The translations under genes and the position numbers were made by a program. A stretch of 64,000 nucleotides of DNA from positions 124,001 to 188,000 of the forward strand of contig NZ_JBEFTX010000001.1 of NCBI RefSeq assembly GCF_040195635.1. Direction: 5' to 3'. The DNA comes from Thermasporomyces sp040195635 (lineage in GTDB: Bacteria > Actinomycetota > Actinomycetes > Propionibacteriales > Actinopolymorphaceae). The notes under the pieces are model-generated. The model was not told the DNA's origin and searched no databases. It saw nothing but the letters and a program-made list of their open reading frames with translations. Shown here piece by piece: positions 44,257-53,861 of the stretch (positions are counted from its first letter, which is position 1; the number at the start of each line of letters is the position of its first letter).

Positions 44257-44353
44257 GGCTCCACTTTTCCAGATCCACATCGGACAACCTCCCCCGGACG
44301 TGCCGCGTCATGACTGGCACAGCGCACCGCCATACGGGGAGAACGACGCGACA

Positions 44354-44462
44354 CGGTCACACAGCAACGCGGCACACAGCAACGCGGTCACACGGCAACC
44401 GGCACACAGCAACGCGGTCACACGGCAACGCGCCACACAGCAACGCGGTCACGCTGCAACGC
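44354..44462. repeat. 30-bp tandem repeats upstream of the DUF4349 lipoprotein gene
   Basis: Three nearly identical 30-bp units of the type gcacacagcaacgcggtcac followed by acggcaaccg run at 44372-44401, 44402-44431 and 44432-44462, with a partial copy before them. They lie in the 269-base gap between hemY and the lipoprotein gene. In the plus frame they would encode HTATRSHGN repeats, but the lipoprotein's real start is downstream of them. Confidence 0.85.
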
Positions 44463-44525
44463 GGCACAGCCATCGACGGGGACACGTCCACGCCCGGCAC
44501 CACTCCACTCAGCAGGAGGCCCGCC

Positions 44526-45566
44526 ATGCACCGCCCCGCACCACGCTGGCTCCACGCTCCCACCATCGTCGTCGCGGCGTTGCTGACCGCGACCCTGACC
44601 CTTGCCGGCTGCTCCGGCGACAGCCTCAACCCACTCGCCGGCTCCTCAGGCGGGCGTTCGTCGGCGGACGGCGGCGCAGGCGCAGCGGCGCCGGAGGAGG
44701 CCGCCCTCCAGGAGTCTGGTGGCGGCGACACCGACGCCTCTGCCACGAAGCCGAGCGACGGCCAGGTGGGCAGGTCCAGCAGTCCCGCCCGGGCGGAGCT
44801 GGAGGTCCGGTCGATCATTCGTACGGCCGAACTGGTCGTACGCACGAAGGAGGTCCAGGCGGCGGCCGACCGGACCGAAAGCCTCGTGACCGCCACCGAG
44901 GGCTACGTCGCCAACCAGCAGAGCTCGATGTCGCCTGTCGACCTGCCGAGTGACACCGGGCGCGACACCGAACAACTCCGCAGCATCCACCTGGACGTCC
45001 GGGTGCCGGTCGACGACTTCGACCGCATCGCCGACGAGATCAAGGGACTCGGCACGGTCCTCGCCGACAAGCGGGACGCCAACGACGTCACCGAGGAGGT
45101 CGTCGATGTGGAGAGCCGGGTCGCCAGCCAGAAGAAGAGCATTCAGCGGCTGCGTTCCCTGCTCGGCGAGGCCAAGACGGTCGGAGAAGTGATCCAGGTC
45201 GAGGGTGAGCTGGCCACTCGGGAAGCCGAGCTGGAGTCACTGCAGAGCCGGTTCGCGACGTTGAGTTCACAGGCCGCGCTGTCGACGATCCAGATCACGT
45301 TCGAGGCGCCGCCGGCGAAGGCCGCACCGCCTGAGGAGAAGGACAGCGGGTTCCTGGTCGGGCTGCGGGGCGGGTGGAACGCGTTCGTCGCCGTGCTCGA
45401 AGGACTGCTGACGGCGTTCGGCGCGGTGTTGCCCTTCGCCCTCACGCTCGCGCTCGTGGCCGGGCTGCCGGCCTGGCTGATGTGGCGGGTGAGGTCCCAC
45501 CGGTCCGACTCAGCACCCTCACAGGCAGAAACCCCCGCCCCCACGGCCTCGACGTCGGCGAGCTGA
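44526..45566 (+). CDS. DUF4349-family lipoprotein
   Basis: 346 aa. ATG 44526 has a clear aggagg seven bases upstream. The signal ends in LAGC (lipobox) near residue 27; a Gly/Ser/Ala-rich linker of about 60 residues follows. The central domain (SIIRTAELVVRTKEVQAAADRTESLVTATEGYV... and DVRVPVDDFDRIADEIKGLG) fits DUF4349, with a coiled-coil stretch (VESRVASQKKSIQRLRSLLGEA), and a C-terminal membrane helix (ALTLALVAGLPAWLMWRV). It is probably anchored outside the cell by both lipid and helix. Its function is unknown; it lies on the strand opposite to the hem genes. Confidence 0.85.
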   Translation: MHRPAPRWLHAPTIVVAALLTATLTLAGCSGDSLNPLAGSSGGRSSADGGAGAAAPEEAALQESGGGDTDASATKPSDGQVGRSSSPARAELEVRSIIRTAELVVRTKEVQAAADRTESLVTATEGYVANQQSSMSPVDLPSDTGRDTEQLRSIHLDVRVPVDDFDRIADEIKGLGTVLADKRDANDVTEEVVDVESRVASQKKSIQRLRSLLGEAKTVGEVIQVEGELATREAELESLQSRFATLSSQAALSTIQITFEAPPAKAAPPEEKDSGFLVGLRGGWNAFVAVLEGLLTAFGAVLPFALTLALVAGLPAWLMWRVRSHRSDSAPSQAETPAPTASTSAS

Positions 45567-45586
45567 GCGCTGTGCGCCCCAGCCGG

Positions 45587-46663
45587 CTACGTACGCGCCG
45601 ACTCGGTGTGGACGAGGTCCACCAGCCGGGTGAGGACGTCGGGGTCGGTCTGGGGCAGCACGCCGTGTCCGAGGTTGAAGATGTGTCCGGGCGCCTGCCG
45701 TCCGGCGGTGAGGATGCTCCGGGTCTTGTCCGCGATGACGTCCCAGGGCGCGAAGACCAGGGCGGGGTCGAGGTTGCCCTGGACGACCTTGCCGGGCACC
45801 CGGTGGATCGCCCTTTCGAGGGGAACCCGCCAGTCGACGCCGACGACGTCCGCGCCCGCCGAGGCCATCAAACCGAGCAGTTCGCCGGTGTTGACACCGA
45901 AGTGGATCCGCGGCACGCCGAGCTGGCCGACCTCCTCGAGGATGGCCTTGGAGTGGGGCCATACGTAGGCCTCGTAGTCGTCCGGCGCGAGCGAGCCGGC
46001 CCAGGAGTCGAACAGCTGAACCGCCGAAGCGCCGGCCTCGACCAGGACCCGCAGGAAGGCGGCGGCGATCCCCGCCAGCCGGCCTAGGAGGTCGTTCCAG
46101 AGCCCGGGATCGGCGTGCATCAGGGCCTTGGTGGCCGCGTGGTCCCGGCTGGGTCCGCCCTCGACGAGGTACGACGCGAGCGTGTACGGCGCACCGGCGA
46201 AGCCGATGAGTGGTGTCGGCCCGAGGGTGCTGACCAGCTCCCGTACCGCCTGGGTGACATACGGGACGTCTGCCGCCTCGAGCGGACGGAGCGGGTCGAG
46301 GTCGGCGCGGGTACGGATGGGCTTCGCAACCACCGGGCCCACGCCGGGAACGATGTCGAGGTCGACGCCGATCGCCTTGAGCGGGACCACGATGTCGGAG
46401 TAGAGGATCGCGGCGTCCACGCCGTAGCGCCGGACCGGCTGCAGGGTGATCTCGGCGACGAGTTCGGGTCGGGAGCACGCCTCGAGCATCGGGATGCCGT
46501 CACGGACCGCGTGGTACTCCGGCAGGGCACGACCTGCCTGGCGCATGAACCACACCGGCGTGTGCGGGACGGGCTCACCGCGGCAGGCCCTCAGGAACGC
46601 CGAGTCGTTCAGGCTGGACCGGGAGAGATCCATGACATCGCGGGGATCGATCGTCGTGTCCAC
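45587..46663 (-). CDS. hemE: Uroporphyrinogen decarboxylase
   Basis: 358 aa. FMRQAGRALPEY at the start, YSDIVVPLKAIGVDLDIVPGVGP, GFAGAPYTLASYL, QLFDSWAGSL and FNLGHGVLPQTDPD are the usual signatures. It decarboxylates uroporphyrinogen III to coproporphyrinogen III, the substrate of HemY here. The start is taken at GTG 46663; ATG 46633 ten codons later is possible. Downstream on the same strand are hemY and hemQ after the opposite-strand DUF4349 insertion. Confidence 0.95.
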   Translation of the reverse strand: MDTTIDPRDVMDLSRSSLNDSAFLRACRGEPVPHTPVWFMRQAGRALPEYHAVRDGIPMLEACSRPELVAEITLQPVRRYGVDAAILYSDIVVPLKAIGVDLDIVPGVGPVVAKPIRTRADLDPLRPLEAADVPYVTQAVRELVSTLGPTPLIGFAGAPYTLASYLVEGGPSRDHAATKALMHADPGLWNDLLGRLAGIAAAFLRVLVEAGASAVQLFDSWAGSLAPDDYEAYVWPHSKAILEEVGQLGVPRIHFGVNTGELLGLMASAGADVVGVDWRVPLERAIHRVPGKVVQGNLDPALVFAPWDVIADKTRSILTAGRQAPGHIFNLGHGVLPQTDPDVLTRLVDLVHTESART

Positions 46664-46918
46664 AAGGTGGCAAGCCTAGTGGACTGACGGACGACGCCAG
46701 CGAGTGGTACGGATGGAATCCGCTTGGCGATGTGCCGTCGGTTGACTCCGGATCCCGGGTGCGATGCCGAACCGTGATCCCGGTGTGATACGGACTGAGG
46801 CATGCCTCTCGGAACCGTTCCGCCGCCCCGGTTTGCACCGGAATGCGCCGTTCCTCGCCGGGATTGCCGGCGCGTCGTGCGACGACTCGCGGGGGTAGGC
46901 GGACGTAGTCTCTCGGGC

Positions 46919-47503
46919 GTGGCCGCTCGCAGGGAGTCGAATGATCCGCCCGAGGTGTTCCAACGGGCCGTGAGCGAGCTGCGTTCCGCGCGGCTGCGCC
47001 CGGAGGTCGTCAGTGAGGAGATTCCGGCGCCACAGCGGGTCGCGCCTTTTTCCGCCGCGGTGAGCGCCGACGTCGTGATCGACGACCACGAGCTCGCCAC
47101 CGGCCGGCTGGTCCTGCTGCATGACCCCGAGGGGCACGACGCCTGGCAGGGCACGTTCCGCTGCGTCGCCTACGTACGCGCGGAGATCGAGGCGGAGATG
47201 GTCACCGATCCGTTGTTGGGAGCGGTCGGCTGGTCCTGGCTCACCGAGGCCCTGGAAGCGGAGGGTGCCTCCTTCCTCGCGCCGAGCGGCACCGTCACCC
47301 GGGTCGCTTCGGAGAGCTTCGGCGGGATGGGCGAGGAGCCCGCCCGCGCGGAGATCGAGATCCGCGCCTCCTGGACGCCGCTCGACGGTGCGATCGGCGC
47401 ACACGCCCAGGCGTGGGGCCTGCTGCTGTGCACCGCCGCCGGCCTGCCGCCCCTGCCGGCCGGCGTCGCAAGCATCCCGGACCGGCGGGTGAAGAACCGG
47501 TGA
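46919..47503 (+). CDS. DUF3000 family protein
   Basis: 194 aa from GTG 46919. The conserved DUF3000 core runs through most of the chain (PPEVFQRAVSELRSARLRPEV, AYVRAEIEAEMVTDPLLGAVGWSWLTEAL, GAHAQAWGLLLCTAAGLPPLP). No signal or membrane segment, and no catalytic motif is apparent. It is restricted to actinobacteria as far as I know and is commonly found right before rnd; here its stop overlaps the rnd GTG as GTGA, which supports a shared role in RNA processing. That role is not established. Confidence 0.88.
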   Translation: MAARRESNDPPEVFQRAVSELRSARLRPEVVSEEIPAPQRVAPFSAAVSADVVIDDHELATGRLVLLHDPEGHDAWQGTFRCVAYVRAEIEAEMVTDPLLGAVGWSWLTEALEAEGASFLAPSGTVTRVASESFGGMGEEPARAEIEIRASWTPLDGAIGAHAQAWGLLLCTAAGLPPLPAGVASIPDRRVKNR

Positions 47504-48747
47504 CCGACTCCGCCGCTGTCGCCAACGCGCCGGCCGACGAGCCCGCGCCGCTCCTGACCCCGACCGACGGCCTGCCTCCGGTCGTCGAGTCAGCCGAGGC
47601 TCTGGCCGAGACCGTCCGGGCATTCGCCGCGGGGACCGGTCCGGTCGCCATCGACGCCGAGCGGGCGTCCGGCTACCGCTACTCCCATCGGGCCTACCTT
47701 GTCCAGCTCCGCCGCGAGGGCGCGGGGACGGCACTGATCGACCCCACCCGGTGCCCTGATCTCTCCGAACTCGACGCCGCACTCGCCGACACCGAGTGGG
47801 TACTGCACGCAGCGAGCCAGGACCTGCCCTGCCTCACCGAGATCGGGCTTTCGCCGCGGGCGCTGTTCGACACCGAACTCGCCGGCCGGCTGCTGTCGTT
47901 CCCCAAGGTCGGCTTGGGCGCGATGGTCGAGGACCTGCTGGGTTACCGCCTGGAAAAAGGGCACTCCGCCGTCGACTGGTCGACCCGTCCCCTGCCGGAA
48001 CCCTGGCTGGTCTATGCCGCGCTCGACGTCGAGCTCCTGGTGGATCTGCGCGACCGGTTGGCCGACCAGCTCGACCGGGACGGCAAGCGGGAGTGGGCGA
48101 CGCAGGAGTTCGCGGCCCTCATGGCCCAGCCGCCTCGGGAGTCCCGTCGCGATCCCTGGCGCCGCACGTCGGGCATCCACCGCGTCCGCAACCGGCGCGA
48201 GCTGGCGTACGTCCGTGCGCTGTGGCTCGCCCGCGACCAGGCCGCGAAGCGTCGCGACCTGTCGCCAGGGCGCGTGTTGAGCGACCAGTCGATCATCGCC
48301 GCCGCCAGCACCCGACCGACGAGCCGGAACCAGCTCGCCCGGTTGCCCGGCTTCGACACGCGCACCACCCGGCGTGACCTCGACCTGTGGTGGTCGGCGG
48401 TCCAACAGGCCCAGCAGGTGCCCGACCGCGATCTCCCCGAGCACACCGCTCCGTACGACGGACCGCCGCCGGCGCGCGCCTGGGCCGACCGTGACCCCTC
48501 CGCCGCCGCTCGGCTCACCGCGTGCCGGACCTCCCTGCACGAACTCGCAGGGGCGCACAAAGTGCCGGTGGAGAATCTCCTCGCCCCTGACGCCGTGCGC
48601 CGGCTGGCGTGGGATCCCCCGGTCGAACCCACGCAGGCGGCCGTCGCGGAGGCGCTCATCGCGCGCGGGGCCAGGCGCTGGCAGGTCGAGCTGACCGCCG
48701 AGCGGCTCGCGTCGGCGCTCGCCGACCACCACCCCGGCCCGTCCTGA
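47500..48747 (+). CDS. rnd: Ribonuclease D
   Basis: 415 aa from GTG 47500. The DEDD exonuclease residues lie in AIDAERASGYRYS, HAASQDLPCL and YAALDVELLVDL (the Y-x3-D type). HRDC-like helices follow around residues 220-300 (RNRRELAYVRALWLARDQAAKRRDL). The enzyme trims tRNA and other RNA 3' ends. It is coupled to DUF3000 by GTGA overlap. The C-terminal third is specific to actinobacterial forms. Confidence 0.93.
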   Translation: MTDSAAVANAPADEPAPLLTPTDGLPPVVESAEALAETVRAFAAGTGPVAIDAERASGYRYSHRAYLVQLRREGAGTALIDPTRCPDLSELDAALADTEWVLHAASQDLPCLTEIGLSPRALFDTELAGRLLSFPKVGLGAMVEDLLGYRLEKGHSAVDWSTRPLPEPWLVYAALDVELLVDLRDRLADQLDRDGKREWATQEFAALMAQPPRESRRDPWRRTSGIHRVRNRRELAYVRALWLARDQAAKRRDLSPGRVLSDQSIIAAASTRPTSRNQLARLPGFDTRTTRRDLDLWWSAVQQAQQVPDRDLPEHTAPYDGPPPARAWADRDPSAAARLTACRTSLHELAGAHKVPVENLLAPDAVRRLAWDPPVEPTQAAVAEALIARGARRWQVELTAERLASALADHHPGPS

Positions 48748-48900
48748 CCGCACGAGGCGGACCGGCCGGCGAGCTGCGCAACCTCCCAGGCGCGAATCCC
48801 GCCGTACGACCGGTGACCTTGGGCCCCTCGCCACCGGCCCGGCCGTGGACGCACGATGGAAACGGGCATGCCGCGGGCGTGGCGAAGGGAAGTGACCCCG

Positions 48901-50316
48901 ATGTCGGATTTCGTCGACCCGACGTTCTACCGGACGCCGGATGCCGCCATCTCGGCTCCCCGCGAGGAGCTGGCCTACATCGCCGCCTTCGATCCCACCG
49001 GGCTGCAGCGCGACGCCATGACCGTGGTCGACTGCGCGCCGGCTTCGTCGTCGTATGGCGAGGTGGTCGGGCGGTCCGAGCTGCCGACTGCGGGCAACGA
49101 GCTCCACCACTTCGGCTGGAACGCCTGCTCCAGTGCGCTGTGCCACGAGGGGCACACCGGGACCCTCGAGCGCCGCTACCTGATCGTGCCGGGGTTGCGG
49201 TCCTCCCGTACGTACATCCTCGACACGAAGCCGGACCCGCGACACCCGCGCGTCGTGCGCACGATCGAGGCGGACGAACTCGCGCGGAAGGCCGGTTACT
49301 CCCGTCCGCACACGGTGCACTGTGGCCCGGGCGGCATCTTCATGTCGAACCTCGGCGGCGCCAACGGGCCCGGGGGCGCCGAAGGACCCGGTGGGGTGGC
49401 ACTGCTCGACCACGACACGTTCGACGTGATCGGGCCCTGGGAGACCGACCGGGGCGGCCAGTTCCTCGCGTACGACTTCTGGTGGCATCTCGCCCACGAC
49501 ACGATGGTCACCTCGGAGTGGGCCACTCCCTCGATGATCGAGAACGGGTTGAACCCCGAGGACCTGCTCGGCCGCCGGTTCGGTCACCACGTCGACTTCT
49601 GGAGCCTGTCGGAAGGTCGCCTCACCCAGCGGATCGACCTGGGTGACGAGCACCAGATGGTGCTGGAGCTACGTCCGGCGCATGATCCGCGGCAGACTTG
49701 GGGTTTCGCCGGTGTCGTTGTCAGCGTCGCCGATCTGTCCGCCTCGGTCTGGCTGTGGCAGCGCGACGGCGACCGGTGGACCGCGGACAAGGTCCTCAGC
49801 ATTCCCGCGGAGGTTGCCCGGCCGGAGGAGTTGCCGCCCGCGCTCCGGCCGTTCGGCGCGGTGCCGCCGTTCGTCACCGACATCGACCTGTCCGTCGACG
49901 ACCGCTGGCTCTACGTGTCGTGCTGGGGAACGGGCGAACTGAAGCAGTACGACGTCCGCGATCCGCGGCATCCGCGGGAGACAGGCTCGATCCGGCTGGG
50001 CGGCGTCGCTCGTCGTCGGGCGCATCCGGCCCGACCGGACCTGCCACTCGCCGGTGCCCCGCAGATGGTCGAGATCAGCCGGGACGGACGTCGGGTCTAT
50101 GTGACGAACTCGTTGTACGCCGCGTGGGACGACGTCCTGTACCCCGACGGCGTGGGTGCCTGGGCGGCGAAGTTCGACGCGGACCCGGAGCGTGGCGGGC
50201 TGACGATCGATCCCGAGTTCTTCCCGCACGGGGACGACTTCGGCGGGTTGCGGATCCATCAGGTACGTCTGCAGGGCGGCGACGCCTCCAGCGACTCGTA
50301 CTGCTTCACCTCGTGA
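48901..50316 (+). CDS. SBP56/selenium-binding protein family (methanethiol oxidase type)
   Basis: 471 aa, starting at ATG 48901 with gaaggga upstream; ATG 48856 would add 15 residues. FYRTPDAAISAPREELAYIAAFDPTG, NELHHFGWNACSSALCH, RPHTVHCGPGGIFMSNLGG and the closing GGLRIHQVRLQGGDASSDSYC mark the SBP56 family, of which bacterial members oxidise methanethiol to formaldehyde, sulfide and peroxide. The conserved His and Cys residues would bind copper. No copper chaperone is adjacent. No signal peptide is seen. Confidence 0.85.
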   Translation: MSDFVDPTFYRTPDAAISAPREELAYIAAFDPTGLQRDAMTVVDCAPASSSYGEVVGRSELPTAGNELHHFGWNACSSALCHEGHTGTLERRYLIVPGLRSSRTYILDTKPDPRHPRVVRTIEADELARKAGYSRPHTVHCGPGGIFMSNLGGANGPGGAEGPGGVALLDHDTFDVIGPWETDRGGQFLAYDFWWHLAHDTMVTSEWATPSMIENGLNPEDLLGRRFGHHVDFWSLSEGRLTQRIDLGDEHQMVLELRPAHDPRQTWGFAGVVVSVADLSASVWLWQRDGDRWTADKVLSIPAEVARPEELPPALRPFGAVPPFVTDIDLSVDDRWLYVSCWGTGELKQYDVRDPRHPRETGSIRLGGVARRRAHPARPDLPLAGAPQMVEISRDGRRVYVTNSLYAAWDDVLYPDGVGAWAAKFDADPERGGLTIDPEFFPHGDDFGGLRIHQVRLQGGDASSDSYCFTS

Positions 50317-50427
50317 TCCGAGCCGGCGTCGGGGTTCCTGTCCCGCGCCGCCGGGACGACGACGGCGCCTTCGCTGGGCGGCCCTCAAAACACCTCGCCT
50401 GATCGGGCGAATCGGTCGCGCAACCTT

Positions 50428-50443
50428 GTTACCAGCGAGTAGC
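50428..50443. promoter_or_regulatory. Dyad upstream of fadA, candidate TetR-type operator
   Basis: gttaccagcgagtagc is an imperfect inverted repeat (gttac against the complement of gtagc, four of five matching) 50 bases before the fadA start. Actinobacterial fatty-acid-oxidation genes often carry such TetR-family sites, but no regulator gene is adjacent. Confidence 0.35.
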
Positions 50444-50493
50444 ATCGGTGGGTAGGTAGCGCATCTGCCGGCGAGAAATCGAGGAGGGCTACC

Positions 50494-51690
50494 GTGCCCC
50501 GAGAGCTCCGCGATGTCGTCTTTGTCGACGGCGTACGCACTCCCTTCGGCAAGGCGGGCGGGATGTACGCCGAGACCCGCGCCGACGACCTGGTGATCAA
50601 GTGCATCCGCGAGTTGCTGCGCCGCAACCCTCGCCTGCCGGCCGACCGGATCGATGACGTGGCGATCGCGGCGACGACGCAGACCGGTGACCAGGGCCTC
50701 ACCATCGGCCGGACCGCGGCACTGCTCGCCGGTCTCCCCCGGACCGTCCCCGGCTACGCGATCGACCGGATGTGCGCCGGCGCCATGACCGCCGTGACGA
50801 CCACCGCGTCGGGTATCGCGTTCGGTGCGTACGACCTGGTGATCGCGGGTGGCGTGGAGCACATGGGACACCATCCGATGGGCGAGGGCGTCGATCCCAA
50901 CCCCCGCATCATCGCCGAGAAGCTGGTCGACCCGTCCGCGCTGGTGATGGGCCAGACCGCCGAGAACCTCCATGATCGCTTTCCCGGGCTGAGCAAGGAG
51001 CGTGCCGACGCGTTCGCGGCGGCGAGTCAGCAGCGGCTCGCCAAGGCGTACGCGGACGGCGTGATCCAGCGCGACCTCGTGTCGGTCGCCACCCGGAGCA
51101 CGGAGTCCGGGTGGGGTCTCGCCACGGCCGACGAGCCGCCCCGGCCCGACACCACGGCGGAGGGGCTCGCCACGCTGCGTACGCCGTTCCGCCCGCACGG
51201 TCGGGTCACGGCCGGGAACGCGGCCGGCCTCAACGACGGCGCCACGGCGTGTGTCCTCGCCGCCGAGGAGGTGGCGAAGGAGCTCGGGCTGACGCCGAAG
51301 ATGCGGCTGGTGTCGTACGCCTTCGTGGGAGTCGAGCCCGAGGTCATGGGGGTCGGGCCGATTCCCGCCACCGAGAAGGTGCTCGGCAAGGCGGGGCTGA
51401 CAATGGACGACATCGGGCTGATCGAGATCAACGAGGCGTTCGCCGTGCAGGTGCTGGCCTTTGCCGAGCACTTCGGCCTTGCCGACGACGACCCGCGGAT
51501 CAACCCCTATGGCGGCGCGATCGCGGTCGGGCATCCACTCGCGTCCAGCGGCGTACGGCTGATGCTGCAGTTGGCCCGGGCGTTCGAGGACCGGCCGGAT
51601 GTGCGGTACGGCCTGACGACGCTCTGCGTGGGTATCGGCATGGGCGGCAGCGTGATCTGGGAGAACCCCCACTGGGAGGGTGCACAGTGA
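50494..51690 (+). CDS. fadA: Acetyl-CoA acetyltransferase / 3-ketoacyl-CoA thiolase
   Basis: 398 aa from GTG 50494 with a strong gaggaggg upstream. The nucleophile Cys is in DRMCAGAM, the general His in NPYGGAIAVGHPLASSG, and the second active Cys in TTLCVGIGMGG. It performs the last thiolytic step of fatty-acid beta-oxidation. Its stop overlaps the fadB GTG (GTGA), so the two subunits of the trifunctional complex are made together. Confidence 0.94.
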   Translation: MPRELRDVVFVDGVRTPFGKAGGMYAETRADDLVIKCIRELLRRNPRLPADRIDDVAIAATTQTGDQGLTIGRTAALLAGLPRTVPGYAIDRMCAGAMTAVTTTASGIAFGAYDLVIAGGVEHMGHHPMGEGVDPNPRIIAEKLVDPSALVMGQTAENLHDRFPGLSKERADAFAAASQQRLAKAYADGVIQRDLVSVATRSTESGWGLATADEPPRPDTTAEGLATLRTPFRPHGRVTAGNAAGLNDGATACVLAAEEVAKELGLTPKMRLVSYAFVGVEPEVMGVGPIPATEKVLGKAGLTMDDIGLIEINEAFAVQVLAFAEHFGLADDDPRINPYGGAIAVGHPLASSGVRLMLQLARAFEDRPDVRYGLTTLCVGIGMGGSVIWENPHWEGAQ

Positions 51691-53810
51691 GCAAGGACAC
51701 GGGTACGAACGCCGTGGTCGGCAGCGAGGTCTTCCCGGACGAGGTGGTGACGCACGCCTACGTGCGGGACGTCGAGATGCCGCACGGCGCCGGGACGATG
51801 GCCCTCATCACGCTCGACAACGGGCTCGACCACACCCGGCCGAACTCGTTCGGACCGCAAGGGCTGGCCGAGCTCGACGCGGCCATCGACGCGGTGATCG
51901 ACCGCGAGGACGTGGCGGCGATCGGTCTCACGGGCAAGCCGTTCATCCTTGCGGCCGGGGCCGACCTCACCGGAATGCCACGGATCACCCATCGCCGGCA
52001 GGCGCTGGAGATCGCGCGGTACGGCCACGAGGTGTTCGGCAAGCTCGATGACGGCCGCAAGCCGTCGTTCGGGTTCATCAACGGCCTCGCCCTCGGTGGT
52101 GGCCTCGAGCTCCCCCTGAACTGCACCTACCGCACGGTGATCGCGAGCGCGCCCGCCGTCGCCTTCCCCGAGTGCTTCCTCGGCATCCTGCCGGCGTGGG
52201 GTGGCACCTGGCTCCTGCCCAACCTCGTCGGCGCCGACCGCGCGGTGAAGATCATCATCGAGAACGCGCTGAACACCAACCGGATGATGCGCGGACCCGA
52301 GATCCAGCCCGCCGGGCTTGCCGACGCCACGTTCGAGGGTGCGGACTTCCTGGAGCGGTCCATCGACTGGGCGGCCCAGGTCCTCACCGGCCGCATCACC
52401 GTCGAACGCGATCCCGTCGACCGCGGCGAAGCGTGGGATGCCGCGGTGGTGCGGGGCCATGCGTTCGTGGACGCGAAGCTGCACGGAGCCGCTCCCGCTC
52501 CTGTGCGGGCGCTCGACATCATCGCCGCGGCGAAGGTGTGTACGAAGGCGGAAGGCTTCGCCCTGGAGGACGAGGCGCTCGCCGACCTTCTCATGACCGA
52601 CGAGCTGCGTGCGGGGCTCTATGCGTTCGACCTGGTGCAACGGCGGGCGAAGAAGCCGGTGGGCGTACCCGACAAGGCGCTGGCGCGGCCGGTCACCAAG
52701 GTCGGCATCGTGGGTGCGGGGTTGATGGCGAGCCAGCTGGCGCTGCTCTTCGCGCGCCGCCTGCTCGTGCCCGTGGTGCTCACCGACCTCGACGACGAGC
52801 GGGTGGAGAAGGGCCTGTCCTACGTACGAGGTGAGGTCGACAAGCTCGCCGCCAAGGGTCGCGTCAACGCTGATCTGGCGAACCGGATCAAGGGTCTCGT
52901 GACCGGATCGACGGACAAGGGTGTCTACGCCGACTGTTCGTTCGTCCTCGAGGCAGTCTTTGAGGAGATGAAGCTCAAGCAGCAGGTGTTCGCCGAGCTG
53001 GAGGGGATCGTCCCGCCGGAGTGCGTGCTAGCGACGAACACCTCGTCGTTGTCGGTCAGCACCATGGCGTCCAAGCTGACCCATCCGGAGCGGGTCGTCG
53101 GTTTCCACTTCTTCAACCCGGTGGCGATCCTGCCTCTGCTGGAAGTCGTCCGCGGCGAACGCACCGATGACGCCAGCCTCGCCACGGCGTTCGCGGTCGC
53201 GAAGGGCCTGAAGAAGAACGCGATCCTGGTCAAGGACGCACCGGCGTTCGTCGTCAACCGGATCTTGACACGGTTCATGGGCGAGGTGACGAAGTGCCTC
53301 GACGAGGGGACGCCGGCCGAGGTCGCCGACCGGGCGTTGCTCTCGCTGGGGTTGCCGATGGCCCCGTTCGTCCTGCTCCAGCTGGTCGGTCCGGCGGTGG
53401 CGCTGCACGTGGCGGAGACGCTGCACGAGGCGTTCCCGGACCGGTTCTACGTCTCACCCAACCTGCAACGGTTGGTGGCGGCGAACAAGCCCGGGCTGTG
53501 GTCGTGGAACGAGAAGGGACAGCCCTACCTCGACGACGACACCCGTGCGCTGCTCGATGTCGGTGACGCCCCCTCCAGCGAGGACGAGGTGCGTGAGCGT
53601 GCCCTGGCGGCGATCGCCGACGAGGTGCGCCGGCTCCTCGACGACGGCGTCGTCGCTGAGCCGCAGGACGTCGACCTCGCGTTGGTCCTGGGTGCGGGGT
53701 GGCCGTTCCACCTCGGTGGCGTCACGCCGTACCTCGACCGCAGTGGTGTCGCCGAACGCGTGACCGGGAAGCGGTTCCTGCGCAAGGGAGTCGCGAGCCT
53801 CCCGACATAG
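51687..53810 (+). CDS. fadB: Enoyl-CoA hydratase/3-hydroxyacyl-CoA dehydrogenase
   Basis: 707 aa from GTG 51687. The hydratase domain (GLTGKPFILAAGADLTGM, GFINGLALGGGLELPLNC, CFLGILPAWGGTWLLPNLVG) is followed after residue 330 by the NAD-binding dehydrogenase domain (KVGIVGAGLMASQLALLFAR, LATNTSSLSV, VVGFHFFNPV) and a C-terminal 3HCDH half. It hydrates enoyl-CoA and oxidises the product, handing it to FadA. Coupled to fadA. Confidence 0.94.
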   Translation: MSKDTGTNAVVGSEVFPDEVVTHAYVRDVEMPHGAGTMALITLDNGLDHTRPNSFGPQGLAELDAAIDAVIDREDVAAIGLTGKPFILAAGADLTGMPRITHRRQALEIARYGHEVFGKLDDGRKPSFGFINGLALGGGLELPLNCTYRTVIASAPAVAFPECFLGILPAWGGTWLLPNLVGADRAVKIIIENALNTNRMMRGPEIQPAGLADATFEGADFLERSIDWAAQVLTGRITVERDPVDRGEAWDAAVVRGHAFVDAKLHGAAPAPVRALDIIAAAKVCTKAEGFALEDEALADLLMTDELRAGLYAFDLVQRRAKKPVGVPDKALARPVTKVGIVGAGLMASQLALLFARRLLVPVVLTDLDDERVEKGLSYVRGEVDKLAAKGRVNADLANRIKGLVTGSTDKGVYADCSFVLEAVFEEMKLKQQVFAELEGIVPPECVLATNTSSLSVSTMASKLTHPERVVGFHFFNPVAILPLLEVVRGERTDDASLATAFAVAKGLKKNAILVKDAPAFVVNRILTRFMGEVTKCLDEGTPAEVADRALLSLGLPMAPFVLLQLVGPAVALHVAETLHEAFPDRFYVSPNLQRLVAANKPGLWSWNEKGQPYLDDDTRALLDVGDAPSSEDEVRERALAAIADEVRRLLDDGVVAEPQDVDLALVLGAGWPFHLGGVTPYLDRSGVAERVTGKRFLRKGVASLPT

Positions 53811-53861
53811 GTCGCCCTGCGGGATCCGGGTCGGTCGTCCCTGCGCTCCCGCGCGGCTCAC

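Noticed and set aside
44354..44470. CRISPR-like array
   Set aside because: The 30-bp units are contiguous tandem copies with no unique spacers, and no cas gene is present.
47590..49653. A 687-residue antisense open frame over rnd and the SBP56 gene
   Set aside because: It covers two genes with strong motifs and has no domain of its own.
49669..51672. A 667-residue antisense open frame over the SBP56 and fadA genes
   Set aside because: It is the complement of genes with clear catalytic motifs; typical of high-GC DNA.
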